Assembly: GCF_030162935.1 (NCBI RefSeq)
Contig: NZ_JASAUZ010000012.1
Span: forward strand, 372,001-436,000
DNA from: Comamonas halotolerans
GTDB taxonomy: Bacteria; Pseudomonadota; Gammaproteobacteria; Burkholderiales; Burkholderiaceae_C
Direction of reading: 5' to 3'
Length of the DNA stretch: 64,000 nucleotides
The position numbers were made by a program, and so were the translations under genes. The notes under the pieces were generated by a model that saw only the letters and a list, made by a program, of their open reading frames with translations, searched no databases and was not told the DNA's origin. Shown piece by piece: positions 48,755 to 57,095 of this stretch (the stretch's first letter is position 1; each line of letters begins with the position of its first letter).

Positions 48755-48768
48755 GGTGCGTGTTCTCC

Positions 48769-48810
48769 AAAAAAATAGCTGCTAGCGCCTGGATCAAAGC
48801 GCTAGCAGCT
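48769..48810 (-). terminator. recA terminator/attenuator (also REP-like copy 3)
   Basis: AGCTGCTAGCGC (48777-48788) pairs perfectly over 12 bp with GCGCTAGCAGCT (48799-48810). The minus-strand reading continues ATTTTTTT (48769-48776). It sits between recA and recX. The stem matches the REP-like elements at 26309 and, more loosely, 2650. Confidence 0.85.
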
Positions 48811-48825
48811 GGTTCTTTGAGGGGA

Positions 48826-49938
48826 TCAGCCGATCACGCCATCTTCGTCAGGGGCGTTCTTGTCGGCTTTCTTGCCTTTGCCGGGCTTGGCTGCAGCCTC
48901 GCTTTCGGCCACAGGGATCAGGCTGATGCCCAGGCTCTCACGCACCTTGTTTTCGATTTCAACGGCCAGCGCGGGGTTCTCTTTCAGGAATTCACGGGCA
49001 TTGTCGCGGCCTTGGCCAATCTTTTCGCCGTTATAGGCATACCAGGCTCCCGATTTGTCCAGCAGCTTGGCGTCCACGGCCATGTCCAGAATTTCACCTT
49101 CGCGGCTGATGCCTTCGCCAAAAAGGATGTCGAACTCCGCCGTCTTGAAGGGGGGCGAAACTTTGTTTTTGACCACCTTGACCTTGGTTTCGTTACCGAT
49201 AGCGTTGTCCCCCTTCTTGATCGTGCCGGTGCGACGAATGTCCAGACGCACGGATGCGTAGAACTTCAGGGCGTTACCGCCGGTAGTGGTTTCGGGGGAG
49301 CCGAACATGACGCCAATCTTCATACGGATCTGGTTGATGAAGATGACGGTGCAGTTGGTCTTCTTGATGGTGGCTGTCAGCTTGCGCAGTGCCTGGGACA
49401 TCAGGCGCGCTTGCAGGCCGGGCAGGTTATCGCCCATCTCGCCTTCGATTTCTGCCTTGGGGACCAAAGCGGCCACCGAGTCGATGACGATCAGATCCAC
49501 GGCCCCAGAGCGCACCAGGCTGTCCACAATTTCGAGCGCCTGCTCGCCGGTATCGGGCTGGCTGATCAGTACCTCGTTGAGGTTGACGCCCAGTTTTTGG
49601 GCATAGCTGGTGTCCAGTGCGTGTTCGGCGTCGATAAAGGCGCAGGTGCCACCGATTTTTTGCATTTCTGCAACCACCTGCAGTGTCAGTGTGGTTTTGC
49701 CGGATGACTCAGGGCCATAGATTTCGATGACACGGCCACGGGGCAGACCACCCACGCCCAAGGCTACGTCCAGGCCCAGAGAACCGGTGGACACCACCTG
49801 GATGTCTTCCACGGCTTCGCCTTCGCCCAGTTTCATGATGGTGCCCTTGCCAAACTGTTTTTCAATTTGTGCGAGTGCTGCAGCCAGTGCTTTGGCTTTT
49901 TCACTGTTGGCGTCGGTGTTGCGGGCGATGGCGTTCAT
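48826..49938 (-). CDS. recA: Recombinase RecA
   Basis: RecA drives strand exchange and triggers LexA cleavage. The 370-residue protein has Walker [10 protein letters not shown] (75-83), Walker B in [22 protein letters not shown], the loop-2 region [17 protein letters not shown], and a lysine-rich then acidic tail ending DEDGVIG, longer than in E. coli (353). A LexA-type box lies 49 bases ahead of the start. Confidence 0.98.
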   Translation of the reverse strand: MNAIARNTDANSEKAKALAAALAQIEKQFGKGTIMKLGEGEAVEDIQVVSTGSLGLDVALGVGGLPRGRVIEIYGPESSGKTTLTLQVVAEMQKIGGTCAFIDAEHALDTSYAQKLGVNLNEVLISQPDTGEQALEIVDSLVRSGAVDLIVIDSVAALVPKAEIEGEMGDNLPGLQARLMSQALRKLTATIKKTNCTVIFINQIRMKIGVMFGSPETTTGGNALKFYASVRLDIRRTGTIKKGDNAIGNETKVKVVKNKVSPPFKTAEFDILFGEGISREGEILDMAVDAKLLDKSGAWYAYNGEKIGQGRDNAREFLKENPALAVEIENKVRESLGISLIPVAESEAAAKPGKGKKADKNAPDEDGVIG

Positions 49939-49986
49939 GGCGGTTTCCTTGAAGAAAAATGAGGGTGGACTTCACAAGTGCACCCC

Positions 49987-50002
49987 CTGTACTTGTCTAC
50001 AG
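49987..50002 (-). promoter_or_regulatory. LexA box of recA
   Basis: CTGTACTTGTCTACAG has perfect 5-bp arms (CTGTA/TACAG) in the 16-base format of the SOS box CTGT-N8-ACAG. It lies 49-64 bases ahead of the recA start, in the leader or promoter. Confidence 0.8.
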
Positions 50003-50045
50003 GCTGGATGCTTGAACAGTAGTGTATGGTCTTTTTGAAAAATAT

Positions 50046-50066
50046 ATAGTCAAGTTGTTTGACTAT
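50046..50066. promoter_or_regulatory. MarR-type operator in the recA/marR gap
   Basis: Perfect 8-bp arms ATAGTCAA (50046-50053) and TTGACTAT (50059-50066) flank GTTGT. The site is 20 bases before the marR start, as expected for autorepression. The left arm contains TTGACT on the minus strand, which could be the recA -35 box with CATACA near 50023-50028 as -10. Confidence 0.7.
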
Positions 50067-50086
50067 TCTTTAAACTGACTTTATCT

Positions 50087-50584
50087 ATGAAGGCTGTAAC
50101 TACACCGCTTGATGAAGCATGGCGGCAAACACACTTTGGCCGTTTGCTGGGCCACGCCATGCGCAAGTTTGATGCGCGTGTACGCAGCCTGATGGCGCAA
50201 GACGACGAAACACCGTTGGCACTTTCCAACCTGGCAGCACGAGACAAGGTGGGAGCGGCGCACATACACATCACTAGGCATTTGTCGCTGGACGGTGACC
50301 GCATCACGGATTTGGCCGCACGTGCCAGCATGAGCAAGCAGGCCATGCTTGATCTTGTGGATCAGTGTGAGGCTTGGGGATTGGTCAGGCGTGAGGCGGA
50401 TCCGCATGATCGGCGGGCCAAGCGCGTGCAATACACCGACGCCGGGCGCGAGTGGCACTGGGCATTTCAGCGTGCGGTGCAGCAGGCGGAGGCAGAGTTT
50501 GTGGAGGCAGTGGGCGAAGACATTGCCACAGTGGTACGCATTGGTCTGGAGGCCTACGGCAGCGATGCAGGGGATATCGCTTGA
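50087..50584 (+). CDS. MarR-family transcriptional regulator
   Basis: This 165-residue protein has a winged-helix core (about 55-125) with the recognition helix region RITDLAARASMSKQAMLDLVDQCEAWGLVRREADPHDRRAKRVQYT. The wing DPHDRRAK is a MarR hallmark. The ligand is unknown. The gene is divergent from recA and preceded by a palindrome that it probably binds. An 11-bp G+C hairpin (50600-50624) follows the stop but lacks a T-run. Confidence 0.88.
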   Translation: MKAVTTPLDEAWRQTHFGRLLGHAMRKFDARVRSLMAQDDETPLALSNLAARDKVGAAHIHITRHLSLDGDRITDLAARASMSKQAMLDLVDQCEAWGLVRREADPHDRRAKRVQYTDAGREWHWAFQRAVQQAEAEFVEAVGEDIATVVRIGLEAYGSDAGDIA

Positions 50585-50846
50585 CTCTGATCAAGCAATG
50601 CGGGTGCTGCACCGCAGCACCCGCGTAAATACCTGTAGGGCGGTGGGGGAGCGGCTCCTAGAATGAATCTGACAAGTGGTGTCCATGCCCTATGCACATG
50701 GCCTTGAGTAGAGTCTGGTGCGGCAAAGCAAGCTACGGCGATGTGCATGGGGAAAAGTGGTTGGTAGTGATGAATGGGCACCAGCCTGAATTGACATGGA
50801 CGCTGCAGCCTGCGACAGAGATCGCGGCGCAGCAAGGAGACAAGCG

Positions 50847-51524
50847 ATGCGCATCCTCATTGCAGAAGACGATCAAGTATTGGCCGATGGCCTGTTGCGC
50901 AGCCTGCGCGGCGCTGGCGCGGTCGTGGACCATGTGGCCAGCGGTATTGAGGCCGATACGGCGTTGGTGACCAACAATCAGTTTGATTTGCTGATTCTGG
51001 ATCTGGGCCTGCCACGCATGCACGGGCTGGAAGTGCTCAAACGTATGCGAGGGCGCGGCGACGCCTTGCCGGTTCTGATCTTGACGGCCGCTGACAGCGT
51101 CGACGAGCGTGTTCAGGGGCTGGACTTCGGTGCGGATGATTACATGGCCAAGCCCTTCAGTCTGCAAGAGCTTGAGGCGCGTGTGCGCGCATTGACGCGC
51201 CGTGGCATGGGCGGTGCCACCAGCACCATCAAGCATGGTCCCTTGATTTACGATCAGGCTGGCCGCGTGGCCACCATTGACGGCAAGATGGTGGAGCTGT
51301 CTGCACGTGAGCTGGGTTTGCTGGAAGTTCTGCTGCAGCGTGTCGGGCGCCTGGTCAGCAAGGACCAGCTGGTGGAGCGCCTGTGCGAGTGGGGCGAAGA
51401 GGTGAGTAACAACGCCATTGAGGTGTACATCCATCGCTTGCGCAAAAAGATTGAACGTGGCCCGATTCGTATTGCCACGGTGCGTGGGCTGGGCTACTGT
51501 CTCGAAAAGATCCAGACTGAATAA
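50847..51524 (+). CDS. OmpR-family response regulator, TctD-like
   Basis: This 225-residue protein has a receiver domain (1-120; acidic pocket EDD 7-9, phosphoacceptor Asp52, KPFSLQELEARVRALTRR) and an OmpR winged helix (about 130-222; ISNNAIEVYIHRLRKKIERG-like segment). AAGGAG lies seven bases ahead of the ATG at 50847. With the kinase 66 bases downstream it matches TctD/TctE or QseB/QseC pairs. The Bug-family binding proteins 3 kb away favour a tricarboxylate-type role. Confidence 0.9.
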   Translation: MRILIAEDDQVLADGLLRSLRGAGAVVDHVASGIEADTALVTNNQFDLLILDLGLPRMHGLEVLKRMRGRGDALPVLILTAADSVDERVQGLDFGADDYMAKPFSLQELEARVRALTRRGMGGATSTIKHGPLIYDQAGRVATIDGKMVELSARELGLLEVLLQRVGRLVSKDQLVERLCEWGEEVSNNAIEVYIHRLRKKIERGPIRIATVRGLGYCLEKIQTE

Positions 51525-51590
51525 TCCGAAGCTAGGGCGTTTGTTTCGTCGGCGCTCAATTGCGACAGCCATGGGCCAAGAGCCAGCAAC

Positions 51591-53048
51591 GTGAAAATTT
51601 TCCAGCGAGAACAGCGATCCTTGTTCGGAGAAATTCTGGACTGGATGCTCACGCCCTTGCTGTTGCTGTGGCCGGTGAGTCTGGCGCTGACTTGGCTGGT
51701 GGCGCAGTCGCTGGCCAACAAGCCATTTGATCGTGCGCTGGAGTACAACGTGCACGCCCTGGCGCAGCTGATCATGGTGGAGCCGGACGGGCGGATTCAG
51801 TTCAACTTGCCCCAGCCAGCTTCAGAAATCCTGCGCGCTGATGAGTCCGACATGGTGTTCTATCAGGTGCGTGACCCCAAAGGCAACTTTGTGGCTGGAG
51901 ACCGTGATTTTCCGCCAGCTTACTTGAGCGATGAGAGCATGTCAGGCGTGGTTGTGCTGCGCGATGACGAGTTGCGTGGCATTGATATTCGCGTGGCGTC
52001 CATGTGGTTGCGCTTGCCGTTATCGAACAAAGACGCCATGGCTTTGGTACAGGTGGCGGAAACGCGTGAAAAACGCAGTGTTCTGGCGGCGGAAATCATC
52101 AAGGGGGTGATGCTGCCTCAGTTTGTCATCCTGCCGCTGGCGGTGCTGCTGGTATGGCTGGCGCTGGCGCGGGGTATCAAGCCACTGAGCCGGCTGGAAG
52201 AGCGTATCCGTGCGCGAAAACCAGAGGATTTATCGCCATTGAATCACCGTGGCGTGCCCATGGAAGTGGTGCCGTTGGTGGATGCGGTGAATGATTTGCT
52301 GCGCCGCCTGAATGAATCGCTGGCCACGCAAAAACGTTTTTTGGCTGATGCGGCGCACCAGCTCAAAACACCTTTGGCGGGTCTGCGCATGCAGGCCGAT
52401 CTGGCGCAGCGCGAAGGTACAAGTACCCATGAGCTCAAGCGCTCGCTGGAGCAAATAGGTCGCTCCAGCATACGTGCCACGCATACCGTGAATCAGCTTT
52501 TGTCATTGGCGCGCGCTGAAGGTGCAGGCTCAGGGCTGCAACGGGCACCTTGCGATCTTGCAGCCTTGGTGATTGAGGTCATGCAGGACTTGTTGCCGCT
52601 GGCTATGGAACGCCATGTGGATATGGGCTATGAGGGTGCGGAGTCCGGCGACGCGGGCGTATGGTTGCAGGGCAATGCCACCTTGCTCAAAGAGATGATT
52701 CGCAATCTACTGAGCAACGCCATCAACTACAGCCCATCCAGCCCTGAAATGCCTGCTGTGGTGACTGCACGCGTACTTCCTGATGTGTTCGCGCGTGTAG
52801 TGTTGCTGCAGGTGGAAGATACAGGTCCTGGAGTGCCTAAGGAAGAGCGCGATCTGGTGTTCCAGCCGTTTTATCGTGCGTTGGGCTCCGAAGCGGATGG
52901 CTCCGGTCTAGGCCTGCCGATCGTGCAGGAGATTGCGCGGCAGCACGATGCAGAAGTATTGCTTGACGATGCGCAACCACAACGCCAGCCGCCAGGTGCT
53001 TTGTTCACGGTGCGCTTTCGTGCGATGCGCTCCACGCCACCGTCTTGA
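51591..53048 (+). CDS. Sensor histidine kinase, TctE-like
   Basis: This 485-residue kinase has two membrane segments (about 18-42 and 172-193) bracketing a periplasmic 2CSK_N-type domain. A HAMP-like linker (195-245), the H box FLADAAHQLKTPLAGLRMQ (His256), N box LLKEMIRNLLSNAINYS and G boxes EDTGPGVP and GSGLGLPIV follow. It starts at a GTG (51591) that gives MKIFQREQRSLFGEILDWML, typical of TctE. It pairs with the regulator upstream and converges on the LysR gene. Confidence 0.9.
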   Translation: MKIFQREQRSLFGEILDWMLTPLLLLWPVSLALTWLVAQSLANKPFDRALEYNVHALAQLIMVEPDGRIQFNLPQPASEILRADESDMVFYQVRDPKGNFVAGDRDFPPAYLSDESMSGVVVLRDDELRGIDIRVASMWLRLPLSNKDAMALVQVAETREKRSVLAAEIIKGVMLPQFVILPLAVLLVWLALARGIKPLSRLEERIRARKPEDLSPLNHRGVPMEVVPLVDAVNDLLRRLNESLATQKRFLADAAHQLKTPLAGLRMQADLAQREGTSTHELKRSLEQIGRSSIRATHTVNQLLSLARAEGAGSGLQRAPCDLAALVIEVMQDLLPLAMERHVDMGYEGAESGDAGVWLQGNATLLKEMIRNLLSNAINYSPSSPEMPAVVTARVLPDVFARVVLLQVEDTGPGVPKEERDLVFQPFYRALGSEADGSGLGLPIVQEIARQHDAEVLLDDAQPQRQPPGALFTVRFRAMRSTPPS

Positions 53049-53093
53049 GTTTGCGACGATGCAGGAGTGTCCGTTCACTGAAGCGAATGGGCG

Positions 53094-54080
53094 TTAATCA
53101 CTGATGCTGGAGCGCAGCTTGCCGCGAAATTTTTGCTGGGTGGCCAGGCTGCTGGCGGTGGGCTCTTTATGTGGTCGCGCTTGTTGTAGCAGCCAATTGC
53201 GAAATGCAACCAGCGGTGCAATGTTGGCGCGTGACTCGGGGTAGCACAGCCAGTAGCCCAGGTTGCTAACCAGGCCATGATTGGGCAGGGCCTCGCTCAC
53301 CAAGCCTTGAGCAATTTGTGCTTCCACCAGACAGCGCGGTACCAGAGCCACGCCCATGCCTGCCATCACTGCCTGAATAATGGTTTGGAACTGGTCAAAT
53401 TGCAGTCCAGCCAGGGGGTCTAGATTGTGCACATCCCAGGCTTGGGCCCAAGTCATCCAGGCGTGAGGAATGGTCAGGTGGCGCAAGCGTGTGTACTGGG
53501 CCACGTCGCGTGGGCTGTTGATAGCAGGCCCACCAAAGCTGGGAGGGGGGGCAATCAGCACAACGTCCTGCCCATCCAGATAGTGGGCGCGTGCGCCGGG
53601 CCAGTGTCCTTCGCCAAACAGGATCGAGCAGTCCAGGCTTGGGCTTTCAAAATCATAGCCTTGCGCGTAGGGAACGAAGTGCAGAGTGACCTGCGGGTGC
53701 TGCTGCTGAAATTGTGGCAAGCGCGGAATCAACCAACTCGCGCCAAACGTAGGCAGGGTGGACAGGTGCAATGCGCCGCCGCCGTCCGTGCTGGTGATCA
53801 ACTCCAGCGTGGCCGACTCCAGCTGTGAAAGCAGCGCACGCACGGCCTTTTCATACCGTTCGCCCGCTGGTGTGAGCGTGAGGCGCTTGCGGCTGCGCTC
53901 AAACAAATCCACGCCGACCCACTTCTCCAATTCCTGGATCTGCTTGCTTACCGCACTTTGTGTCAGGTGCAGGGCTTCGGCTGCGCGAGATACACCTCCG
54001 AACCGCGCAACCGTGGAGAAAGCGCGCAGCAAATGCACGGGCGGCGTCAGGCGGCGCAATGGAAGTAAGCTAGTAGGCAC
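53094..54080 (-). CDS. LysR-family transcriptional regulator
   Basis: This 328-residue protein has an N-terminal winged helix (about 15-75; FGGVSRAAEALHLTQSAVSKQIQELE) and a periplasmic-binding-like effector domain of the GcvA type (about 100-305). It is divergent from the first Bug-family gene, with an ATTCC/GGAAT palindrome just ahead of its own start. It probably controls the binding protein gene or genes. Confidence 0.92.
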   Translation of the reverse strand: MPTSLLPLRRLTPPVHLLRAFSTVARFGGVSRAAEALHLTQSAVSKQIQELEKWVGVDLFERSRKRLTLTPAGERYEKAVRALLSQLESATLELITSTDGGGALHLSTLPTFGASWLIPRLPQFQQQHPQVTLHFVPYAQGYDFESPSLDCSILFGEGHWPGARAHYLDGQDVVLIAPPPSFGGPAINSPRDVAQYTRLRHLTIPHAWMTWAQAWDVHNLDPLAGLQFDQFQTIIQAVMAGMGVALVPRCLVEAQIAQGLVSEALPNHGLVSNLGYWLCYPESRANIAPLVAFRNWLLQQARPHKEPTASSLATQQKFRGKLRSSISD

Positions 54081-54088
54081 TGTTCGAT

Positions 54089-54103
54089 ATTCCTTGATGG
54101 AAT
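54089..54103. promoter_or_regulatory. LysR-type binding site candidate
   Basis: ATTCC (54089-54093), TTGAT, GGAAT (54099-54103) is a perfect 15-base palindrome that fits the T-N11-A rule for LysR regulators. It is nine bases ahead of the lysR start and 100 bases from the Bug gene. Confidence 0.6.
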
Positions 54104-54203
54104 CATAACAATAGGACTATTTGTTTGGTCGAGATGAGGATTTACCCTAACCTTATGCACTGGTCTTATAGATAACCCGTTTTTTCGACATGGGAGCCCC
54201 ACG

Positions 54204-55172
54204 ATGCAACGTCGTCATTTTCTCTCCGCTGTAGCTGCAGCCGCTGCAGTTTCTGTATCTGGCATGACCATGGCCCAAGATACACGCCCGTTGCGCATCG
54301 TTGTGCCTTTTCCCGCGGGCGGCTCCACCGACATGGTGCCCCGCAATATGCAGGACGTTCTGGGCAAATTGCTGGGCCAGCCCGTCATCATTGAAAACAA
54401 GGCTGGTGCAGGTGGCTCCATTGGCATGGCCGAAGTGGCCCGTTCCAACGATGGCCTGACCTTCGGCATTGCGACGCTGTCGACCCACGGCGTGAACCCC
54501 GCCGTTTACACCAAGCTGCCTTACAACGCTATCGAAGACTTTGTGGGTGTGACAGAGATCGTGAAGGCTCCTGGCGTCATCGTGATCAATCCCAAGCTGA
54601 TTCCTGCCAAGAATTTTGCAGAGTTGGTTGCGTATCTGAAGGCCAACCCTGGCAAGGTCAGCTATGCCACGCCTGGCAACGGCACCATTGGCCACATGTG
54701 GGGCGCGCAGTTCATCAAGTCCACGGGTGTAGACATGCTGCACATTCCTTACCGTGGTGCAGGTCCCGCCATTAACGACGTGCTTGGCGGCCAGGTGCCT
54801 GTGTACTTTGACCAGGTGGCCTCTTCGCTGCCGCATATCAAGGGTGGCAAGCTGCGCGCCATTGCCGTTTCCTGGAGCGAACGTCTGGATGTGCTGCCTG
54901 ATGTCCCCACTTACAAGGAAGTGGGTCATCCAGAGCTGAACGATCCTTCCTGGTTCGGCTTGGTTGCTCCAAAGAGCACTCCTGCTGAAACAGTGGCGCG
55001 TGTGCAAAAGGCTGTGGCTGAAGCTTTGAAGGATCCGGCTGTGAAGAAACGTATGGACGCCCAAGGCATGTATGTATCGGGTACTTCCAGTGCGGACTTC
55101 ACCCAGCAAATTGCCAGCGAAGTGGCCAAGATGAAGACCGTGGCTGCATCGGCCAACATCAGTGTGAACTGA
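54204..55172 (+). CDS. Bug-family (TctC-like) substrate-binding protein, copy 1
   Basis: This 322-residue periplasmic protein of the tripartite tricarboxylate transporter receptor family has a signal peptide with a twin-Arg-like start not fitting Tat strictly (MQRRHFLSAVAAAAAVSVSG, cut near AMAQ). The family core LRIVVPFPAGGSTDMVPRNM and IENKAGAGGSIGMAEVARS is followed by the HIPYRGAGPAINDVLGGQVPVYFDQ segment. It binds small carboxylates. GGGAG lies seven bases ahead of the start. A close copy follows. Confidence 0.93.
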   Translation: MQRRHFLSAVAAAAAVSVSGMTMAQDTRPLRIVVPFPAGGSTDMVPRNMQDVLGKLLGQPVIIENKAGAGGSIGMAEVARSNDGLTFGIATLSTHGVNPAVYTKLPYNAIEDFVGVTEIVKAPGVIVINPKLIPAKNFAELVAYLKANPGKVSYATPGNGTIGHMWGAQFIKSTGVDMLHIPYRGAGPAINDVLGGQVPVYFDQVASSLPHIKGGKLRAIAVSWSERLDVLPDVPTYKEVGHPELNDPSWFGLVAPKSTPAETVARVQKAVAEALKDPAVKKRMDAQGMYVSGTSSADFTQQIASEVAKMKTVAASANISVN

Positions 55173-55194
55173 TTCACTGCCCGCCCTTCCTGCC

Positions 55195-55225
55195 AACCCG
55201 CAGTGCGTAAGCCTGCGGGTTTTCT
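55195..55225 (+). terminator. Intrinsic terminator between the Bug genes
   Basis: AACCCGCAG (55195-55203) pairs with CTGCGGGTT (55213-55221), then TTCTT. Confidence 0.75.
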
Positions 55226-55323
55226 TATGCCTTATCAGGGATGAGCGGATTGGCATATTGCTTGCATACAAGTAGTGTGATTGGCGCATTTGCGCAGGTT
55301 TTATTGCTTGAAAGGTGAGTTGT

Positions 55324-56295
55324 ATGCAGCGTCGTTTCTTTTTCACCTCCGTAACAGCGGTTGCTTTTGCAGCCAGCCTGCCTTGGGTGGCTAGCGCACA
55401 AGAGAGCGCAGCATTGCGCATCGTGGTGCCTTTCCCTCCTGGTGGTGCCACGGACATGGTGCCTCGCAATCTTCAGGATGTACTGGGTAAGCTGATGGGG
55501 CAACCTGTCGTGATCGAGAACAAGGCTGGTGCAGGTGGCTCGATTGGAATGGCGGAAGTGGCGCGCGCGAGCGATGGCAACACCTTTGGCGTAGCTACCT
55601 TGTCCACGCATGGCGTGAATCCTGCGGTCTATAAAAAGCTGCCTTATGACGCGGTGAAAGACTTTGTGGGTGTGACAGAGGTGGTGAAGGCCCCGGGTGT
55701 GATTGTCGTCAACCCCTCTGTGGTGCCTGTGAAGAATTTCGCGGAACTGGTGGCTTACCTGAAGGCCAACCCTGGCAAGGTCAGCTATGCCACACCCGGT
55801 AACGGCACCATTGGCCACATGTGGGGTGCGCAGTTCATCAAGGCCACGGGCGTGGAGATGGTGCACATTCCCTATCGTGGTGCAGGCCCTGCGGTCAATG
55901 ATGTGCTGGGAGGCCAGGTGCCAGTCTATTTTGACCAAGTAGCGTCTTCGCTGCCTCATGTCCAGTCGGGCAAGTTGCGTGCGATTGCGGTGTCATGGTC
56001 CGAGCGCTTGCCTGTGCTGCCCGATGTGCCGACTTACAAGGAAGTGGGGCATCCGGAGCTCAATGACCCTTCCTGGTTTGGGCTGGTCGCTCCCAAGAAC
56101 ACACCAGTGGCGCAAATAGAACGTGTGCAAAAAGCGGTGGCTCAGGCCTTGCAAGACCCGGTGGTGAAAAAGCGCATGGATGCCCAAGGCCTGTATGTAT
56201 CGGGCACTTCAAGCGCGGATTTCACCCAGCAAATTGCCAGCGAAGTGACCAAGATGAAGACGGTGGCCGCATCGGCCAATATCAGCATCGAGTAA
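55324..56295 (+). CDS. Bug-family (TctC-like) substrate-binding protein, copy 2
   Basis: This 323-residue protein is a tandem paralogue of the gene upstream. The mature parts are near-identical by eye, with scattered conservative changes such as PAGGSTDMVPRNM versus PPGGATDMVPRNL, while the signal peptides differ. AGGTGA lies six bases ahead of the ATG at 55324. A separate terminator lies between the two copies, so each may have its own promoter. No TctA or TctB permease genes are in the window. Confidence 0.93.
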   Translation: MQRRFFFTSVTAVAFAASLPWVASAQESAALRIVVPFPPGGATDMVPRNLQDVLGKLMGQPVVIENKAGAGGSIGMAEVARASDGNTFGVATLSTHGVNPAVYKKLPYDAVKDFVGVTEVVKAPGVIVVNPSVVPVKNFAELVAYLKANPGKVSYATPGNGTIGHMWGAQFIKATGVEMVHIPYRGAGPAVNDVLGGQVPVYFDQVASSLPHVQSGKLRAIAVSWSERLPVLPDVPTYKEVGHPELNDPSWFGLVAPKNTPVAQIERVQKAVAQALQDPVVKKRMDAQGLYVSGTSSADFTQQIASEVTKMKTVAASANISIE

Positions 56296-56356
56296 GCAGT
56301 GTTTCGATGGAACAGGGCTGCAGCAAAGGCACGGCAACCCTGTGGCTGAAGATGGC

Positions 56357-57070
56357 TCAGCTGCCTGGGCAGGCGCGTAGCGTAATGCCCAGTGCAGGTA
56401 GCATGCTGCGCAACTGATTGTGCTGTGCGGCAGTTGCCTGCTCCACACGCAGCGTGTAAAGCGTCTGGGGCGCACGCTCTTGCACCACGCGTGCGCCGCG
56501 CACACCTTGGTTAAGCATACGGCTCAACTCTCGAGCAGCGGCTTCTTCGCTGGAAAAACGTCCGAGCGACAGCCCGGGCTCCAGATTGCCTCCTGCGCGG
56601 TCATAGGCAATTCTGCGGGCGCGCAAATCGGCACGGCGCTTTTCCAGCGCAGTGTCATTGGGGAATTTGCCCAGATACACCATCCAGCGGCCAGATACCG
56701 AACTGGTCTGCAGCTGCCAGCTGGATGCGGGCAGTGCGCTGCCTTGCAAGCTGCGTTGCAGGGCGGAAGACTTGGCTTCGTCCATGCTGTCGCTTTGCAG
56801 GCAGATGGTGCTTTCTGGCAAGACTTCCTCGGTGGGTTCGCTCACCGTTGTGACCAGTGCTTCTGGCTGAAACTCTGGTGTTCTGGGTGCGTTGATGGGC
56901 TCGGCCACTTGAGGTGCGATGCTCAGCACGTCGGGGCGCACCTGCTGCTGCAGGCGGTAGGACTCGGTCTGCACCGCCGGTGCCCAGCCCAGGGTGGCCA
57001 TCCACCCTTGGGTCCAGGCCAGATAGCCGGCATTGGCCAGCAACAGTACGAGCAAGGCAAAACGCAACAT
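56357..57070 (-). CDS. SPOR-like membrane-anchored protein
   Basis: This 237-residue protein has an N-terminal membrane helix (MLRFALLVLLLANAGYLAW) and then an extracytoplasmic region. The C-terminal half resembles a SPOR peptidoglycan-binding fold (WMVYLGKFPNDTALEKRRADLRAR, LGRFSSEEAAARELSRMLN). AAAGGA lies ahead of the ATG at 57068-57070. It begins 25 bases after birA and is probably in the SET - birA - SPOR transcript. Confidence 0.7.
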   Translation of the reverse strand: MLRFALLVLLLANAGYLAWTQGWMATLGWAPAVQTESYRLQQQVRPDVLSIAPQVAEPINAPRTPEFQPEALVTTVSEPTEEVLPESTICLQSDSMDEAKSSALQRSLQGSALPASSWQLQTSSVSGRWMVYLGKFPNDTALEKRRADLRARRIAYDRAGGNLEPGLSLGRFSSEEAAARELSRMLNQGVRGARVVQERAPQTLYTLRVEQATAAQHNQLRSMLPALGITLRACPGS

Positions 57071-57095
57071 GCAAGCAGTTCCTTTTTCCTTTGGT

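Noticed and set aside
50600..50624. 11-bp G+C hairpin after the MarR gene as a terminator
   Set aside because: The stem is perfect but no T-run follows on either strand, so it is not called an intrinsic terminator.
50692..50970. Open frame of 92 codons ahead of the tctD-like gene
   Set aside because: It runs into the regulator gene in another frame and has no family pattern. The stretch 50585-50846 otherwise shows only the hairpin after marR and presumably a promoter.
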